DNA of 64,000 bases from Marinobacter vinifirmus. Lineage in GTDB: Bacteria > Pseudomonadota > Gammaproteobacteria > Pseudomonadales > Oleiphilaceae. The notes under the pieces are model-generated. The model searched no databases, had not been told where the DNA came from, and saw only the letters and a program-made list of their open reading frames with translations. The position numbers and the translations under genes were made by a program. The first letter of the stretch is position 1. Every line of letters starts with the position of its first letter. Location: NCBI RefSeq assembly GCF_002258215.1, contig NZ_NEFY01000001.1:456920-520919 (forward strand), in the 5' to 3' direction. Below, in pieces: positions 9,197 through 20,497 of the stretch.

Positions 9197-9218
9197 GTGT
9201 TCGTCTCCTAGTCCGGGC

Positions 9219-10676
9219 TTATTGAGGTTCACGCTGGTGCCAGTCGGTCACCTGCTGGAACTGATGGGCGGCGTTCAGCAGGCGCGCTTCGGAGAAGTAG
9301 TCCCCGATAATCTGCAGCCCCACCGGCAAGCCGTCAACAAACCCGGCCGGCACCGACATGGCCGGAATACCCGCCAGGTTGATGGCGATGGTGAACACGT
9401 CTTCCAGGTACATGGACACGGGATCGGTGTTCTTTTCACCCTGCTTGAATGCAGGTGTTGGCGACACCGGGCTCATCAGCACGTCCACTTCTTTAAACGC
9501 ATTGATGAAATCCTGCTGGATCAGCCTGCGAACCTTCTGGGCCTTCAGGTAATAGGCATCGAAGTAACCGGCGGACAGGGCATAGGAGCCCACCAGAATC
9601 CGGCGCTTCACCTCGTTACCAAAACCTTCCGCCCGGGTGCGGGTGTACATATCCATCAGGTCTTTCGGATCTTCACAGCGATAGCCGTAACGCACACCGT
9701 CAAACCGGGACAGGTTGGCCGAAGCCTCTGCCGGCGCAATCACGTAATAAGCCGCAATGGCCAGCTTCGCGTTCGGCAGCGACACTTCCTTCACCGTCGC
9801 GCCCAGCTTCTCGTACTCGCGAATCGCGTTACGAACCTGTTCTTCCATAGCCGGAGACAGCTGATCGCTGAAGTATTCCTTCGGCAAGCCAATCTTCAGG
9901 CCCTTCAGCGGCTCGTTCAGGGTGGCGGTGTAATCCGGCACTGCCCGGTCGATGCAGGTGGAATCCTTCGGATCGTAGCCCGCCATCACATTCATCATCA
10001 GCGCCGCGTCTTCCGCCGTGCGCGCCATCGGCCCGCCCTGATCCAGGGAAGAAGCAAAGGCGATCATTCCATAGCGAGACACCCGGCCGTACGTCGGCTT
10101 CAGGCCAGTAATGCCACACAGCGCTGCCGGCTGGCGGATGGAACCACCGGTGTCGGTACCCGTCGCCGCCGGCACCAGCCGCGCCGCTACCGCAGCCGCA
10201 GAACCGCCGGAAGAACCACCCGGCACCCGCTTGTCACCGCTGGACAGCCCCCAGGGATTGGTCACCGCGCCATAGAAACTGGACTCGTTGGACGAACCCA
10301 TGGCGAACTCATCCATGTTGGTCTTGCCCAGACACACCGCACCGGCCGCCTTAAAATTGGCTGTTGCAGTGGCGTCGTAAGGAGGCACAAAATTATCCAG
10401 CATCTTCGAACCACAGCTGGTGCGAACGCCACTGGTGCAGAAAATGTCTTTATGGGCAAACGGCACCCCGGTCCACACCGTGGCCTTACCGGCTGCGCGC
10501 ATCTCATCAGCGGCCTTCGCCTCAGCCAGCGCCTGCTCGTCGGAGATGGTAATAAAACTGTTGTACTTGCCGTCTTCCGTTTTCAGACGGTCCAGGAACT
10601 GCTGAGTCAGCTCCACACTCGAAATCCTGCCACTCTCCAGCTCTTTGGAAAGCTCTGCTACAGACTTGTTATGCAT
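9219..10676 (-). CDS. gatA: Asp-tRNA(Asn)/Glu-tRNA(Gln) amidotransferase subunit A
   Basis: A 485-residue amidase-signature protein that releases ammonia from glutamine for the GatB reaction. The amidase motif [17 protein letters not shown] and the catalytic lysine region [12 protein letters not shown] are visible, giving the Ser-cisSer-Lys triad. Length is normal for GatA. It lies 33 bp after gatC and 22 bp before gatB, all on the minus strand, so one operon is likely. Confidence 0.96.
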   Translation of the reverse strand: MHNKSVAELSKELESGRISSVELTQQFLDRLKTEDGKYNSFITISDEQALAEAKAADEMRAAGKATVWTGVPFAHKDIFCTSGVRTSCGSKMLDNFVPPYDATATANFKAAGAVCLGKTNMDEFAMGSSNESSFYGAVTNPWGLSSGDKRVPGGSSGGSAAAVAARLVPAATGTDTGGSIRQPAALCGITGLKPTYGRVSRYGMIAFASSLDQGGPMARTAEDAALMMNVMAGYDPKDSTCIDRAVPDYTATLNEPLKGLKIGLPKEYFSDQLSPAMEEQVRNAIREYEKLGATVKEVSLPNAKLAIAAYYVIAPAEASANLSRFDGVRYGYRCEDPKDLMDMYTRTRAEGFGNEVKRRILVGSYALSAGYFDAYYLKAQKVRRLIQQDFINAFKEVDVLMSPVSPTPAFKQGEKNTDPVSMYLEDVFTIAINLAGIPAMSVPAGFVDGLPVGLQIIGDYFSEARLLNAAHQFQQVTDWHQREPQ

Positions 10677-10709
10677 GATAAATCCCGAAATCTCTGATGG
10701 ACGACCAAA

Positions 10710-10997
10710 TCACTCAATAACCCTGGGCACCAGATACAACCCATCCTCGGTAGCCGGCGCAATCGCCTGAAACGCCTCCCGCTGATTGGTCTCGGTAACC
10801 ACATCCGGCCGCAGCTTCTGCACCGCATCCAGCGGATGCGCCATGGGCTCCACCGAATCGGTATCTGCGGCACTCAACTGATCCACCAGATCCAGGATAT
10901 TGCCGAGATCTTTCTCCAGAGCCGAAACCTGCTCGCCGTCCACCTTGATGCGGGCGAGCACGGCAACTTTTTCGATGTCCTCGCGGGAAATGCTCAC
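10710..10997 (-). CDS. gatC: Asp-tRNA(Asn)/Glu-tRNA(Gln) amidotransferase subunit C
   Basis: A 95-residue GatC that wraps around GatA and stabilises the amidotransferase. It starts with GTG at 10997 (SISREDIEKVAVLARI follows), with a GGAGGC ribosome-binding site directly upstream; the longer frame to 11111 has no homology and runs into repeat copy C. It contains the family pattern of an N-terminal helix and a conserved PMAHPLDAVQKLRPDVV region. It is first in gatCAB, divergent from mreB across about 400 bp. Confidence 0.94.
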   Translation of the reverse strand: MSISREDIEKVAVLARIKVDGEQVSALEKDLGNILDLVDQLSAADTDSVEPMAHPLDAVQKLRPDVVTETNQREAFQAIAPATEDGLYLVPRVIE

Positions 10998-11070
10998 GTT
11001 GCCTCCAATAGGAATAAAAGAGTGTGAAAACAATTTAATGACTGTTTTGAAGCCAGGAATAATGTTTGGA

Positions 11071-11183
11071 GATGCTTGTGGGTAGGGCTTTCCAAAACTG
11101 TGCGGAGCCAAGGATGGCGGAGCCCAAGCGCCACATGGATGTGCCGAAGGAGCGTGTTTTGGAAAGCCCTACCCACAAGCATC
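11071..11183 (+). repeat. Structured intergenic repeat, copy C
   Basis: Perfect 27-base arms (11071-11097 and 11157-11183; outer end GATGCTTGTGGGTAGGG). The core is a divergent version with loop change GCCAAGGATGGC, stem intact, and CACATGGATGTG. It lies between the divergent gatC and mreB starts, 74 bp upstream of the gatC GTG, so it is the only copy in a 5' rather than a 3' region for both neighbours. Confidence 0.85.
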
Positions 11184-12441
<1,258 letters not shown>

Positions 12442-12461
12442 CCCTGTGGGAGGGCTAAGCC

Positions 12462-13337
12462 ATTAAGACCATCTTCGTCCAGGGGCCGGTTCCCGGCTTC
12501 AGACTTCTGCTTGTGATTCTGGTATCGGCAGCGTTAATCGCTGCCGATGGCCGTTTTGACAAGCTGGCACCGGTGCGCAGCGTGATTGCTACCGGCCTTG
12601 GCCCCGTTTACTGGCTGGGCAACGCGCCCTACCGCTTCAGCGACTGGTTCTCCGGCCTGTTTGTCAGTCGCGACGACCTGCAGCAGGAAAACGAAGAACT
12701 CAAAACCCGACTGCTCATTCTCGAGCGTCGGGCCCTCAAATACGCCGCCCTGGCGTCTGAAAACAACGAACTGCGCCGCTTGCTGAACTCCTCCGAAGTG
12801 CTGGATGACCGGGTGATTGTCGGCGAAGTGGTCGCGGTCTCCCCGGACCCTTTCTCCCATGAGGTTGTCATCAACAAAGGCAGCAACGACGGTGTAACCA
12901 CCGGGCAGGCGGTGCTCGATGCCGAAGGCCTGTTGGGCCAGGTGATCCAGACCAGCCAGTTTACCTCCCGGGTATTGTTGGTGTCGGACAGCAGCCATGC
13001 CGTGCCCGTGGAAGTGGTTCGCAACGGCCTGCGCTCGATTCTGCTGGGTAACGGCGAGACCGACGAACTGGAACTGGTGCATGTACCCGACACTGCCGAT
13101 ATCCGCGAAGGCGATATGCTGGTGAGCTCGGGCCTGGGTGGTCGTTTTCCCCGGGGCTATCCGGTGGCAGAAGTCAGCAGCATTTCCAAGGAGCCGGGCG
13201 AGCCGTTTGTGGATATTGTCGCCGTGCCAAAGGCCCGGCTGAACCAGAGCCGCCTGGTACTGGTGGTGTTCCAGCAGAAGGATGAGCCAGCCGAAGCCCC
13301 GCTGGTACCGCTCGGAGAAGTGGAGGAGCAGAACTGA
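12462..13337 (+). CDS. mreC: Rod-shape-determining protein MreC, probable ATT start
   Basis: A 291-residue bitopic membrane protein that links MreB to the periplasmic cell-wall synthases. Residues 13-30 are hydrophobic (RLLLVILVSAALIAA), a coiled coil covers about 65-105 (LQQENEELKTRLLILERR), and two beta domains follow. The first usual start codon (GTG, 12513) would cut the membrane segment. In frame at 12462 an ATT follows GGGAGG by about 8 bases and gives KTIFVQGPVPGFRLLL, which resembles MreC N-termini. A TAA at 12456 bars longer forms. I therefore favour a rare ATT start; if wrong, the protein begins at 12513. Confidence 0.9.
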   Translation: MKTIFVQGPVPGFRLLLVILVSAALIAADGRFDKLAPVRSVIATGLGPVYWLGNAPYRFSDWFSGLFVSRDDLQQENEELKTRLLILERRALKYAALASENNELRRLLNSSEVLDDRVIVGEVVAVSPDPFSHEVVINKGSNDGVTTGQAVLDAEGLLGQVIQTSQFTSRVLLVSDSSHAVPVEVVRNGLRSILLGNGETDELELVHVPDTADIREGDMLVSSGLGGRFPRGYPVAEVSSISKEPGEPFVDIVAVPKARLNQSRLVLVVFQQKDEPAEAPLVPLGEVEEQN

Positions 13338-13813
13338 TGTTGTCGGTGATCAGCTACCCCCTGTTTGCCCTAACGGTCGTTCTGGCGCTGGTGCTCAGCA
13401 TTTCCTGGTTCCCGGTGGGCTGGTTCGAGTTCCGCCCCGAGTGGCTGGGGCTTATCGTCTTTTACTGGACCTTCCGGGCGCCCGCTCAATTCGGCATTGT
13501 GATGGCCTGGTGCCTGGGTCTGTTGCTGGATATCCTGGAATCCACACCGCTGGGCGTCAACGCCATGGCCATGGCCCTGATTGCCTTCCTGGTGCTGACG
13601 GTTCATCACCGCCTGCGCATGTATCCCTTGCCCCAGCAGTGTCTGATGGTGTTTCTGTTAGTGGGCATCAACCAGATGCTGGTGCATTTCGTTAAACAGC
13701 TGTTCGGCGCCGACACACCCGGCTTCAGTTACCTATGGCCGGCGCTGACCAGTGCCGTCGCCTGGCCCTTCGTGTCTGGACTGCTCGACAGCCTGAACCG
13801 CAAACTCGGATAA
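13337..13813 (+). CDS. mreD: Rod-shape-determining protein MreD
   Basis: A 158-residue integral membrane protein of the elongasome with about five predicted membrane segments (for example ALTVVLALVLSISWFPVGWF near the N-terminus and LMVFLLVGINQMLVHF near residue 100). Its ATG overlaps the mreC stop codon by one base, showing translational coupling in mreBCD. Confidence 0.93.
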   Translation: MLSVISYPLFALTVVLALVLSISWFPVGWFEFRPEWLGLIVFYWTFRAPAQFGIVMAWCLGLLLDILESTPLGVNAMAMALIAFLVLTVHHRLRMYPLPQQCLMVFLLVGINQMLVHFVKQLFGADTPGFSYLWPALTSAVAWPFVSGLLDSLNRKLG

Positions 13814-13817
13814 CCCT

Positions 13818-14420
13818 ATGACCGGCCTGATCCTGGCATCTGCCTCTCCCCGACGTGCCGAGCTGCTGAGCCAGATTGGCGTAAACCACCGGGCCTGCCC
13901 GGCGGATATCGACGAAACCCCGCTGGCCGGCGAATCCCCTGAACACTACGTAGAACGGCTGGCCCGGGAAAAGGCCCTGGCGGTTGCTGCTGGCCATCCG
14001 GAAAACCTGGTGCTGGGCTCAGACACCACCGTGGTATTGGCCGGCGAGATCCTGGCCAAGCCGGAGTCGGATGACCATGCTTGCAGCATGCTGTCCCGTT
14101 TGTCCGGGCAAACCCACCAGGTCATGACCGCCGTGGCGCTCGCCAGGGGAAGCGATTGCCAGTCCCGGGTGAGCATCAGCGAAGTAACGTTCCGTACCCT
14201 GGACGAGCCGGAAATTCGGGCCTACGTGGCCAGTGGTGAGCCGATGGATAAGGCCGGCGGCTACGGCATTCAGGGCCGTGGCGGTATTTTTGTCAGGGAA
14301 CTGAAAGGCAGTTACAGTGCCGTAGTGGGATTGCCACTACAGGAAACCGCCGAATTACTCGCTCAGGCCGGTTGTCCGGTCTGGCAGAACTGGCCGCGCA
14401 GTAAGGAGAACCAGGCATGA
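13818..14420 (+). CDS. maf: Maf-family nucleoside triphosphate pyrophosphatase (YhdE type)
   Basis: A 200-residue Maf/HAM1-like enzyme that hydrolyses non-canonical or excess nucleoside triphosphates (dTTP/UTP in YhdE) to monophosphates. It starts LILASASPRRAELLSQIG, the classic Maf N-terminus; further conserved parts are GSDTTVVLAGEILAKP and DKAGGYGIQGRGG. It sits 4 bp after mreD and overlaps rng by 4 bases, as in the E. coli mre-yhdE-rng region. That synteny supports the YhdE subtype. Confidence 0.93.
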   Translation: MTGLILASASPRRAELLSQIGVNHRACPADIDETPLAGESPEHYVERLAREKALAVAAGHPENLVLGSDTTVVLAGEILAKPESDDHACSMLSRLSGQTHQVMTAVALARGSDCQSRVSISEVTFRTLDEPEIRAYVASGEPMDKAGGYGIQGRGGIFVRELKGSYSAVVGLPLQETAELLAQAGCPVWQNWPRSKENQA

Positions 14421-15898
14421 GCGAAGAAATTCTGATCAACGTAACCCCGGTGGAAACCCGGGTGGCACTGGTTGAAAACGGCATGTTGCAGGAAGCCTAT
14501 ATCGAGCGGACCAGCCGCAAAGGCATCGTTGGCAACATCTATAAAGGCAAGGTGGTTCGGGTTCTACCGGGCATGGAAGCAGCATTCGTGGATATCGGCC
14601 TGGAACGGGCGGCGTTTATCCATGCCTCCGATGTGGCCTGCACCCAACAGCCCAGCGACGAGGGTGGAGACGGCCCGAAAACCGTGCCCGACATCCGCAC
14701 CCTGTTGCGCGAAGGCCAGTCTCTGGTGGTGCAGGTCACCAAGGACCCGATTGGCACCAAGGGCGCTCGCCTGACCACCCAGTTATCGATCCCGTCCCGC
14801 TACCTGGTCTTTATGCCCGGGGTCAGCCACGTCGGTATTTCCCAGCGCATCGAAGACGAAACCGAGCGCGCCCGCCTGAAAACCCTGATCGAAGAAGCCG
14901 CGGCCGAAGACAGCGACGTGCAGGGCGGTTACATCATCCGCACAGCGGCAGAAGCTGCCCAGGCGGAAGAGTTGATCGCCGACATGACCTACCTGCACCG
15001 GCTGAGTGTGTCCATCAAGGAACGGATCGGCAAGGTGCAGGCTCCGGCCGTTGTTTACCAGGACCTGCCGCTGTTTATCCGCACCATCCGGGACCTGATC
15101 CGGCCGCAAACCGAAAAGGTGCGCATCGACAGCCGCGAGAGCTACCAGCGGGTAATGGAGTTTGTGCGGGAGTTTGTTACCGAGTTTGCCGACAAGGTAG
15201 AGTACTACCCCGGTGAGCGACCGATCTTCGACCTGTATTCCGTGGAAGATGAAATCCAGAAGGCGCTCAGCCGCAAGGTGCAGCTGAAGTCCGGTGGCTA
15301 TGTGATCATCGACCAGACCGAGGCAATGACCACCATCGACATCAACACCGGGGCTTTTGTCGGCCACCGGAACCTTGAAGAAACCATCTTCAAGACCAAC
15401 CTGGAAGCGGCCCGGGCCATCAGCCGGCAACTACGCCTGCGCAACCTCGGCGGCATCATCATTATTGATTTTATCGACATGGAAGACCCGGAGCACCAGC
15501 GCCAGGTGCACCGCATGCTGGAAAAAATGCTCGAGCGGGACCATGCCAAGACCAAGATTACCGGGGTGTCGGAGCTGGGCCTGGTGGAGATGACCCGCAA
15601 GCGCACCACCGAAAGCCTGGGCCAGGTGTTGTGCGAGCCGTGCCCGATTTGCGATGGTCGGGGTTTCCTGAAAACGGCCGAAACGGTGTGCTATGAAATT
15701 TTCCGGGAGATCCTGCGGGTAAACCGGGCCTACGAGGCGGAAAACTACCTCGTGATGGCGTCCCAGAAAGTGGTAGACCGGCTGCTGGACGAAGAATCCG
15801 ACAACGTTGCCGACCTTGAAACCTTTATCAGTAAGACCATTCGCTTCCAGGTAGAGCCTTTCTACAGCCAGGAGCAGTACGATGTGGTTCTGCTCTGA
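14417..15898 (+). CDS. rng: Ribonuclease G
   Basis: A 493-residue endoribonuclease that matures the 16S rRNA 5' end and degrades some mRNAs. An N-terminal S1-type RNA-binding domain (KGIVGNIYKGKVVRVLPGM) is followed by the RNase E/G catalytic core with DINTGAFVGHRN, whose aspartate binds metal, and IIIDFIDMEDPEH. The zinc-link motif CEPCPICDGRG lies near residue 404. It lacks the long C-terminal scaffold of RNase E, so it is RNase G. Its ATG overlaps the maf stop. Confidence 0.96.
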   Translation: MSEEILINVTPVETRVALVENGMLQEAYIERTSRKGIVGNIYKGKVVRVLPGMEAAFVDIGLERAAFIHASDVACTQQPSDEGGDGPKTVPDIRTLLREGQSLVVQVTKDPIGTKGARLTTQLSIPSRYLVFMPGVSHVGISQRIEDETERARLKTLIEEAAAEDSDVQGGYIIRTAAEAAQAEELIADMTYLHRLSVSIKERIGKVQAPAVVYQDLPLFIRTIRDLIRPQTEKVRIDSRESYQRVMEFVREFVTEFADKVEYYPGERPIFDLYSVEDEIQKALSRKVQLKSGGYVIIDQTEAMTTIDINTGAFVGHRNLEETIFKTNLEAARAISRQLRLRNLGGIIIIDFIDMEDPEHQRQVHRMLEKMLERDHAKTKITGVSELGLVEMTRKRTTESLGQVLCEPCPICDGRGFLKTAETVCYEIFREILRVNRAYEAENYLVMASQKVVDRLLDEESDNVADLETFISKTIRFQVEPFYSQEQYDVVLL

Positions 15899-15937
15899 CG
15901 CCTGACCGGCGGAACCAGCCGGGGAGTTCTCTGCCAT

Positions 15938-18900
15938 ATGTCGAGCCGCGATCAGAACACCGATCAGCCCGAGCTGCCCAAAAGCGGCCCGGTTGGCCGA
16001 CTATTGGAGCTGATTGCAGGCGCGGTCTGGTGGTCGATCCTGGTGGTTCTGGTATTGCTCGCCCTGTATGCCGGCATCGGCCGGCAGCTGACCGCCCAGG
16101 TCGACCGCTTTTCCGACCGTATTGCGGCTGAAATATCTGCCCAGACCGGGCTGGGCGTGGATATTACCCGGCTGTCCTCCAGCTGGAACTGGCTCGACCC
16201 GTCCCTGACCGCCTCCGGCCTGACCCTCTCCAACCCCGATTCCGGCCGTACCATTGCCGAGCTGGAACACCTGCGCCTGCGGCTGGATTTTCTGGCGTCG
16301 GTATCACGGCTTCGGCTGGTGTTCGAGGATTTCGAGGCCGATGGCCTCGTGCTTACCCTGATTCGGGCACCCGGAGACCAGCTCTCGGACCCGGTCGAGC
16401 AGATGGCTGAACTGGAACCGCTCAATGAAGGGGCGGCCCGGGAGTGGCTGAAGCTGGCGGGCCAGTGGTTATCAGAGCCGGAGGTACGGATTACCCGGGT
16501 CAGCCTGGCCATCGGCCAGAACGAGGACCACCTGCGCCATCTCTATATTCCCCGGCTTGATTTGCTGTATACCCGTGGGCTGTTCCAGGCCTCCGGCCGT
16601 GCCATGCAAAGCGGCACGGCCACCCAGCTGGCCAGCTTTGCGCTGGTAGGCCAGCGCTTTTTCCGTGGCGACTTTACTGGCCAGCTGTATGTGGACGTGG
16701 ATTCGGGCCGTCTGTTTGATGGCCTGATCGACGATCTGAGCTGGCGCGGCATCCGGGTGGAAGGCTTCGATCTGGGCGGCCGGGCCTGGCTGACCTTTGA
16801 AAACGGCACCTTGCAGCAGATACAGGGCACCCTGGAGACCCCGTACCTTCAGCTGGGTGTCGGCATGGCTTCACTGGCTCCGCTGGAAGACATCAGCACC
16901 CGCTTTGGCTGGCGCCGGGGCGGCGACCTGATGCTGCAGCAATTGCAGTGGCAATGGGATGGCGACCAGGTTGAACCCTTCAGCGTGCGCCTGCTGAACC
17001 AGCCCGATTCCTCTGCGCTGGTGGCTGATGCGGTGCCGCTGGGCCCGATCCGGCGGCTGGTGCGGGCTCTGTCTGTCTTGCCCGAGGTGGCCGAAGATGC
17101 ACTGGACCACTACCGCCCCACCGGCTATCTGGACGACATGCTGCTGGATTTGCCGGAGCAGACCCGGGATTTCATGTTGTCCGGGCAGGTAAGGGGCTTA
17201 GGGGTTGAACCTTGGGGCGGCGCACCTGGTGCCACCGGGCTAAACGGCCGTCTGCAGCTTACAGCCGATCAGGGCTTTGTTGAGCTGGATACCCACCAGC
17301 CTGTCACCCTGGGTTTCCCGGAATTGTATACCGGCAGCTGGACTTTTAACGCCATGACCGGCCGGGTGTCCTGGCAAGTGTCTGGTGGTGTCAGCCGGGT
17401 TCGGGCAGATGACCTGGTGTTTTCCTATCAGGACAATACCCGCCTGACCGGTGCCTTCGAGCTGCGGCTGGACCGCGCCGGGGACGACTACCTGGGCCTG
17501 CGCGTAGGCGTGGAGAACGCCGAGGCCGGAATGCTGGCGGAATTTGTACCATCGAAAGTGGTCGACGAGGGGCTGTATCAGTGGCTCACCACCCGGATTA
17601 CCGAAGCCGACATCACCGGCGGCCAGTACTATGGTCACGGCCGGATTGATTCCGGCGCGCCCAACGGCTCCTTTGTGTCATCCATGTGGTACGAGTTCGA
17701 GAATGCCCGGGTTCGCTACGACGACCGCTGGCCGGAGGTAGAGGCCGCCGCCGGCCGGGTTGAAGTCCAGAATGCCGACACCCTGGTTACCCTGAACAGG
17801 GCCCGGACCGGGGGCCTTGAGGTCAGCGAAGGCGTGGTCCGGGTGGTGCCGGGCAGTGACGAGCAGCCTACCCGGGTGCTGGTGGATGTGGCATCCGGCG
17901 TGCCGGGCGAGGCAGTCGCCTGGTGGATGGCCAACAGCCCATTGGGCGAACTGGCAGGGCAGGCGGTCAGTGGCGCCGGGTTTGCCGGCCAGTTCCAGCT
18001 CGGCCTGAACATCGATATTCCCCTGAGCGATGGCGCTGATACCGCCGTGCAGGCCCGGGTTCAAACCGAAAACGGCGGTTTCCGCCTGCCAGGGCCCGAC
18101 CTCAGCTGGACCGGAATCCGCACGGACCTGACCTACCACACCGAACGGGGTTTTTCCGGTGGCCCGGTCCATGCCCGTTTTATGGATCAGCCGGTCAGCG
18201 TCTCGTTCACACAGAATGCGGCGGGTGATGCACTGTCGATCCGCCAGGACGGCCGCCTGGCCCTGCCGGCGTTCTTGCAGCAGTGGGAGCCGGGTGAGGA
18301 CAGCAGCTTTGGCCTGGCGGGTACCCTGGATTACAGCGCGGGGATGCGGATTGATGCCAGCGGGCCCTCGAGCATTGTGATGACCTCCGACCTTGCCGGC
18401 CTGAACGTAGACTGGCCGGAACCGCTGGGCAAAACCGCCGACCAAACCGCGCAGCTGGAAGCCCGGGTTGATCCTTTCGCTCCGGAAGGTGTGCGCATTA
18501 CCGGAGACTGGCAGGACCGGATGGCGTTCGACCTGCTCTGGAAGGAGTCTGCCGTGGACCTGCAGTTTGATTACCTGAGCCTGGGTAGCCACCGGCTCAC
18601 CGATATCACCATCAGCGCGCTGGACCTGGGCGACCGCTGGGTGGTCAATACCGAATCGGAACGGGCCGCCGGCCGGGTTGTTATTCCGCAGGGCGACGGC
18701 GTGGTTGAGGTCGACCTGCACACCCTGCACCTAAGTCGGGAGGACGCTTCAACCGAACAGGACCAAGCGCCTGAGCTGCTGACCCTGGAGCAACAGCTGG
18801 AAGCCTTCCGCCAGCTGGATATTGGCAGCTGGCCGGATGTGGACGGCCGCATCAGTAACCTCAAGCTTGGGGATGAGTCGGCGGGCAGCTGGAGCTTCCG

Positions 18901-19660
18901 GTTGCGCCCGGCCCCGCACCAGCTGAATGTGGAGGCGATTGAAGGCCGCCTGGGTGCCCTGGAGCTGTCAGGTGACATGGTCTGGCGGGTCGTGGATGAC
19001 CGGGAAACCACCCGCTTTCAGGGCCAGCTGACCGGCGGTGCCCTGAAAGACCTGGAAGCCCTGACCGGCAGCTCCATCCCCCTGACCAACCAGGCCACGG
19101 CGGTGGAGCTGGATATTGACTGGCCTGGCGGCCCCAATGATATCGGCCTGAGTGCGCTCAGCGGGGAAGTCAGCGTGCGTCTGGACGATGGCGTGATCCT
19201 GGAACAGAACAACTCGGCCCAATTGTTCCGGGTCTTCAACCTGCTGAACACCGACACTTTGTGGCGCCGCCTGCGCCTGGACTTTTCCGACCTGTACGAG
19301 CGGGGCGTGGCCTTTGATGCCATTTCCGGCAAGGCCCGCATCAGTGACGGGCTGGTTACCATGGACCCGGAGCTGCAACTGGTGGGCCCATCCGGTGCCT
19401 TCAAGATCAACGGCTCCACCAACATGGCCGATGAAAGCCTGGATATGCGACTGGTGGTGGTGTTACCGGTTACCCAGAACCTGCCCCTGGCTGCCATACT
19501 GATGGGGGCCAGTGCACCGATTGGTGGCGCCTTGTTTGTGCTGGACAAGATCCTGGGTGATCCCTTGAGCAAACTGACCAGCGCCACCTACAGTGTCACC
19601 GGTAGCTGGAGCGAACCCGAAGTTGATCTGCGCAGTGTGTTTGATACTGCCGAACAGTAA
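15938..19660 (+). CDS. yhdP: YhdP/AsmA-like phospholipid transport protein
   Basis: A 1240-residue protein of the AsmA-like bridge family. One N-terminal membrane anchor lies at about residues 30-50 (AVWWSILVVLVLLALYAGIG). A very long beta-rich periplasmic region follows, with the conserved DUF3971/AsmA-like C-terminal part (about 1040-1200, including LTNQATAVELDIDWPGGPND). YhdP and its relatives form long hydrophobic grooves thought to carry phospholipids from inner to outer membrane. Position after rng is the conserved gammaproteobacterial order. Length is within the family range. Confidence 0.92.
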   Translation: MSSRDQNTDQPELPKSGPVGRLLELIAGAVWWSILVVLVLLALYAGIGRQLTAQVDRFSDRIAAEISAQTGLGVDITRLSSSWNWLDPSLTASGLTLSNPDSGRTIAELEHLRLRLDFLASVSRLRLVFEDFEADGLVLTLIRAPGDQLSDPVEQMAELEPLNEGAAREWLKLAGQWLSEPEVRITRVSLAIGQNEDHLRHLYIPRLDLLYTRGLFQASGRAMQSGTATQLASFALVGQRFFRGDFTGQLYVDVDSGRLFDGLIDDLSWRGIRVEGFDLGGRAWLTFENGTLQQIQGTLETPYLQLGVGMASLAPLEDISTRFGWRRGGDLMLQQLQWQWDGDQVEPFSVRLLNQPDSSALVADAVPLGPIRRLVRALSVLPEVAEDALDHYRPTGYLDDMLLDLPEQTRDFMLSGQVRGLGVEPWGGAPGATGLNGRLQLTADQGFVELDTHQPVTLGFPELYTGSWTFNAMTGRVSWQVSGGVSRVRADDLVFSYQDNTRLTGAFELRLDRAGDDYLGLRVGVENAEAGMLAEFVPSKVVDEGLYQWLTTRITEADITGGQYYGHGRIDSGAPNGSFVSSMWYEFENARVRYDDRWPEVEAAAGRVEVQNADTLVTLNRARTGGLEVSEGVVRVVPGSDEQPTRVLVDVASGVPGEAVAWWMANSPLGELAGQAVSGAGFAGQFQLGLNIDIPLSDGADTAVQARVQTENGGFRLPGPDLSWTGIRTDLTYHTERGFSGGPVHARFMDQPVSVSFTQNAAGDALSIRQDGRLALPAFLQQWEPGEDSSFGLAGTLDYSAGMRIDASGPSSIVMTSDLAGLNVDWPEPLGKTADQTAQLEARVDPFAPEGVRITGDWQDRMAFDLLWKESAVDLQFDYLSLGSHRLTDITISALDLGDRWVVNTESERAAGRVVIPQGDGVVEVDLHTLHLSREDASTEQDQAPELLTLEQQLEAFRQLDIGSWPDVDGRISNLKLGDESAGSWSFRLRPAPHQLNVEAIEGRLGALELSGDMVWRVVDDRETTRFQGQLTGGALKDLEALTGSSIPLTNQATAVELDIDWPGGPNDIGLSALSGEVSVRLDDGVILEQNNSAQLFRVFNLLNTDTLWRRLRLDFSDLYERGVAFDAISGKARISDGLVTMDPELQLVGPSGAFKINGSTNMADESLDMRLVVVLPVTQNLPLAAILMGASAPIGGALFVLDKILGDPLSKLTSATYSVTGSWSEPEVDLRSVFDTAEQ

Positions 19661-19670
19661 GGAGGGAAGG

Positions 19671-20495
19671 ATGACACAGGTAGCCGCCATACAGATGGTC
19701 AGCAGCCACGATGTTGCAGCCAACCTGGACGAAGCCGGGCGCTTGCTGGCCGAAGCCGCGGGGCAGGGCGCGAAGGTGGCCGTGCTTCCCGAGAACTTTG
19801 CCGTACTGGCCACGGCGAAGATGCGTGGCTGCGGCGAGCAGGAGGCAGGGCCGGAACCGGTTATCCGCCGTTTCTTGGCTGACCAGGCCCGGCAAAACAA
19901 ACTCTGGATTGTCGGCGGCTCCCTGCCACTGGCAAACCGGCCTGACGGCAGTGATATTCCGGACCGGGTGCGGGCGACCTGCCTGGTGTATGACGATCAG
20001 GGCCACGAAGTTGCCCGCTATGACAAAATCCACCTGTTCGATGCCATGGTGGACGATGCCCACGGCCAGTACCGGGAGTCAGACAGCTTCGAGCCCGGGC
20101 AGCAGGTGGTTACCGTGGATACGCCGGCGGGCAGGCTTGGGTTGGCGATCTGCTACGATCTGCGCTTCCCCGAGCTGTTCCGGGCGCTACGAGAGCAAGG
20201 GGCAGACTGGGTGTGCCTGCCCAGCGCCTTCACCTGGCAGACTGGTGATGCCCACTGGCATGCGCTGATTCGCGCCCGGGCCATCGAGAACCAGGTATGG
20301 GTGGTGGCAGCGGGGCAGGGTGGCCAGAACAGCGAACGCCGCAAAACTTACGGCCATAGCTTGATTTGTGATCCCTGGGGCGAAGTGGTCTGCGAAATAG
20401 AGCAGGGCCCCGGAGTGGTGCTGGCCGACCTGGACCTGGAGCGGCTGGAACAGCTGAGAACCCGCATGCCGGTGTGGCAGCACCGGCGCTTGTAA
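19671..20495 (+). CDS. Nitrilase-superfamily carbon-nitrogen hydrolase
   Basis: A 274-residue amidase with the Glu-Lys-Cys triad in view: LPENFAV (Glu near 41), YDKIHLFD (Lys near 116) and ICYDLRFPELF (Cys near 158). It belongs to the Nit1/Nit2-like branch; members of this branch hydrolyse omega-amides or deaminated glutathione. Substrate here is not proven. The ATG at 19671 follows GGAGGGAAGG; the earlier in-frame start at 19593 lies inside yhdP and is rejected. It is the last plus-strand gene of the mreB-to-nit run. Confidence 0.9.
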   Translation: MTQVAAIQMVSSHDVAANLDEAGRLLAEAAGQGAKVAVLPENFAVLATAKMRGCGEQEAGPEPVIRRFLADQARQNKLWIVGGSLPLANRPDGSDIPDRVRATCLVYDDQGHEVARYDKIHLFDAMVDDAHGQYRESDSFEPGQQVVTVDTPAGRLGLAICYDLRFPELFRALREQGADWVCLPSAFTWQTGDAHWHALIRARAIENQVWVVAAGQGGQNSERRKTYGHSLICDPWGEVVCEIEQGPGVVLADLDLERLEQLRTRMPVWQHRRL

Positions 20496-20497
20496 AG

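Noticed and set aside
7574..9211. A 545-codon open frame opposite gatB, beginning inside repeat copy B
   Set aside because: Antisense to gatB with no domain similarity.
9195..10697. A 500-codon open frame opposite gatA
   Set aside because: Antisense to a clear amidase-signature gene.
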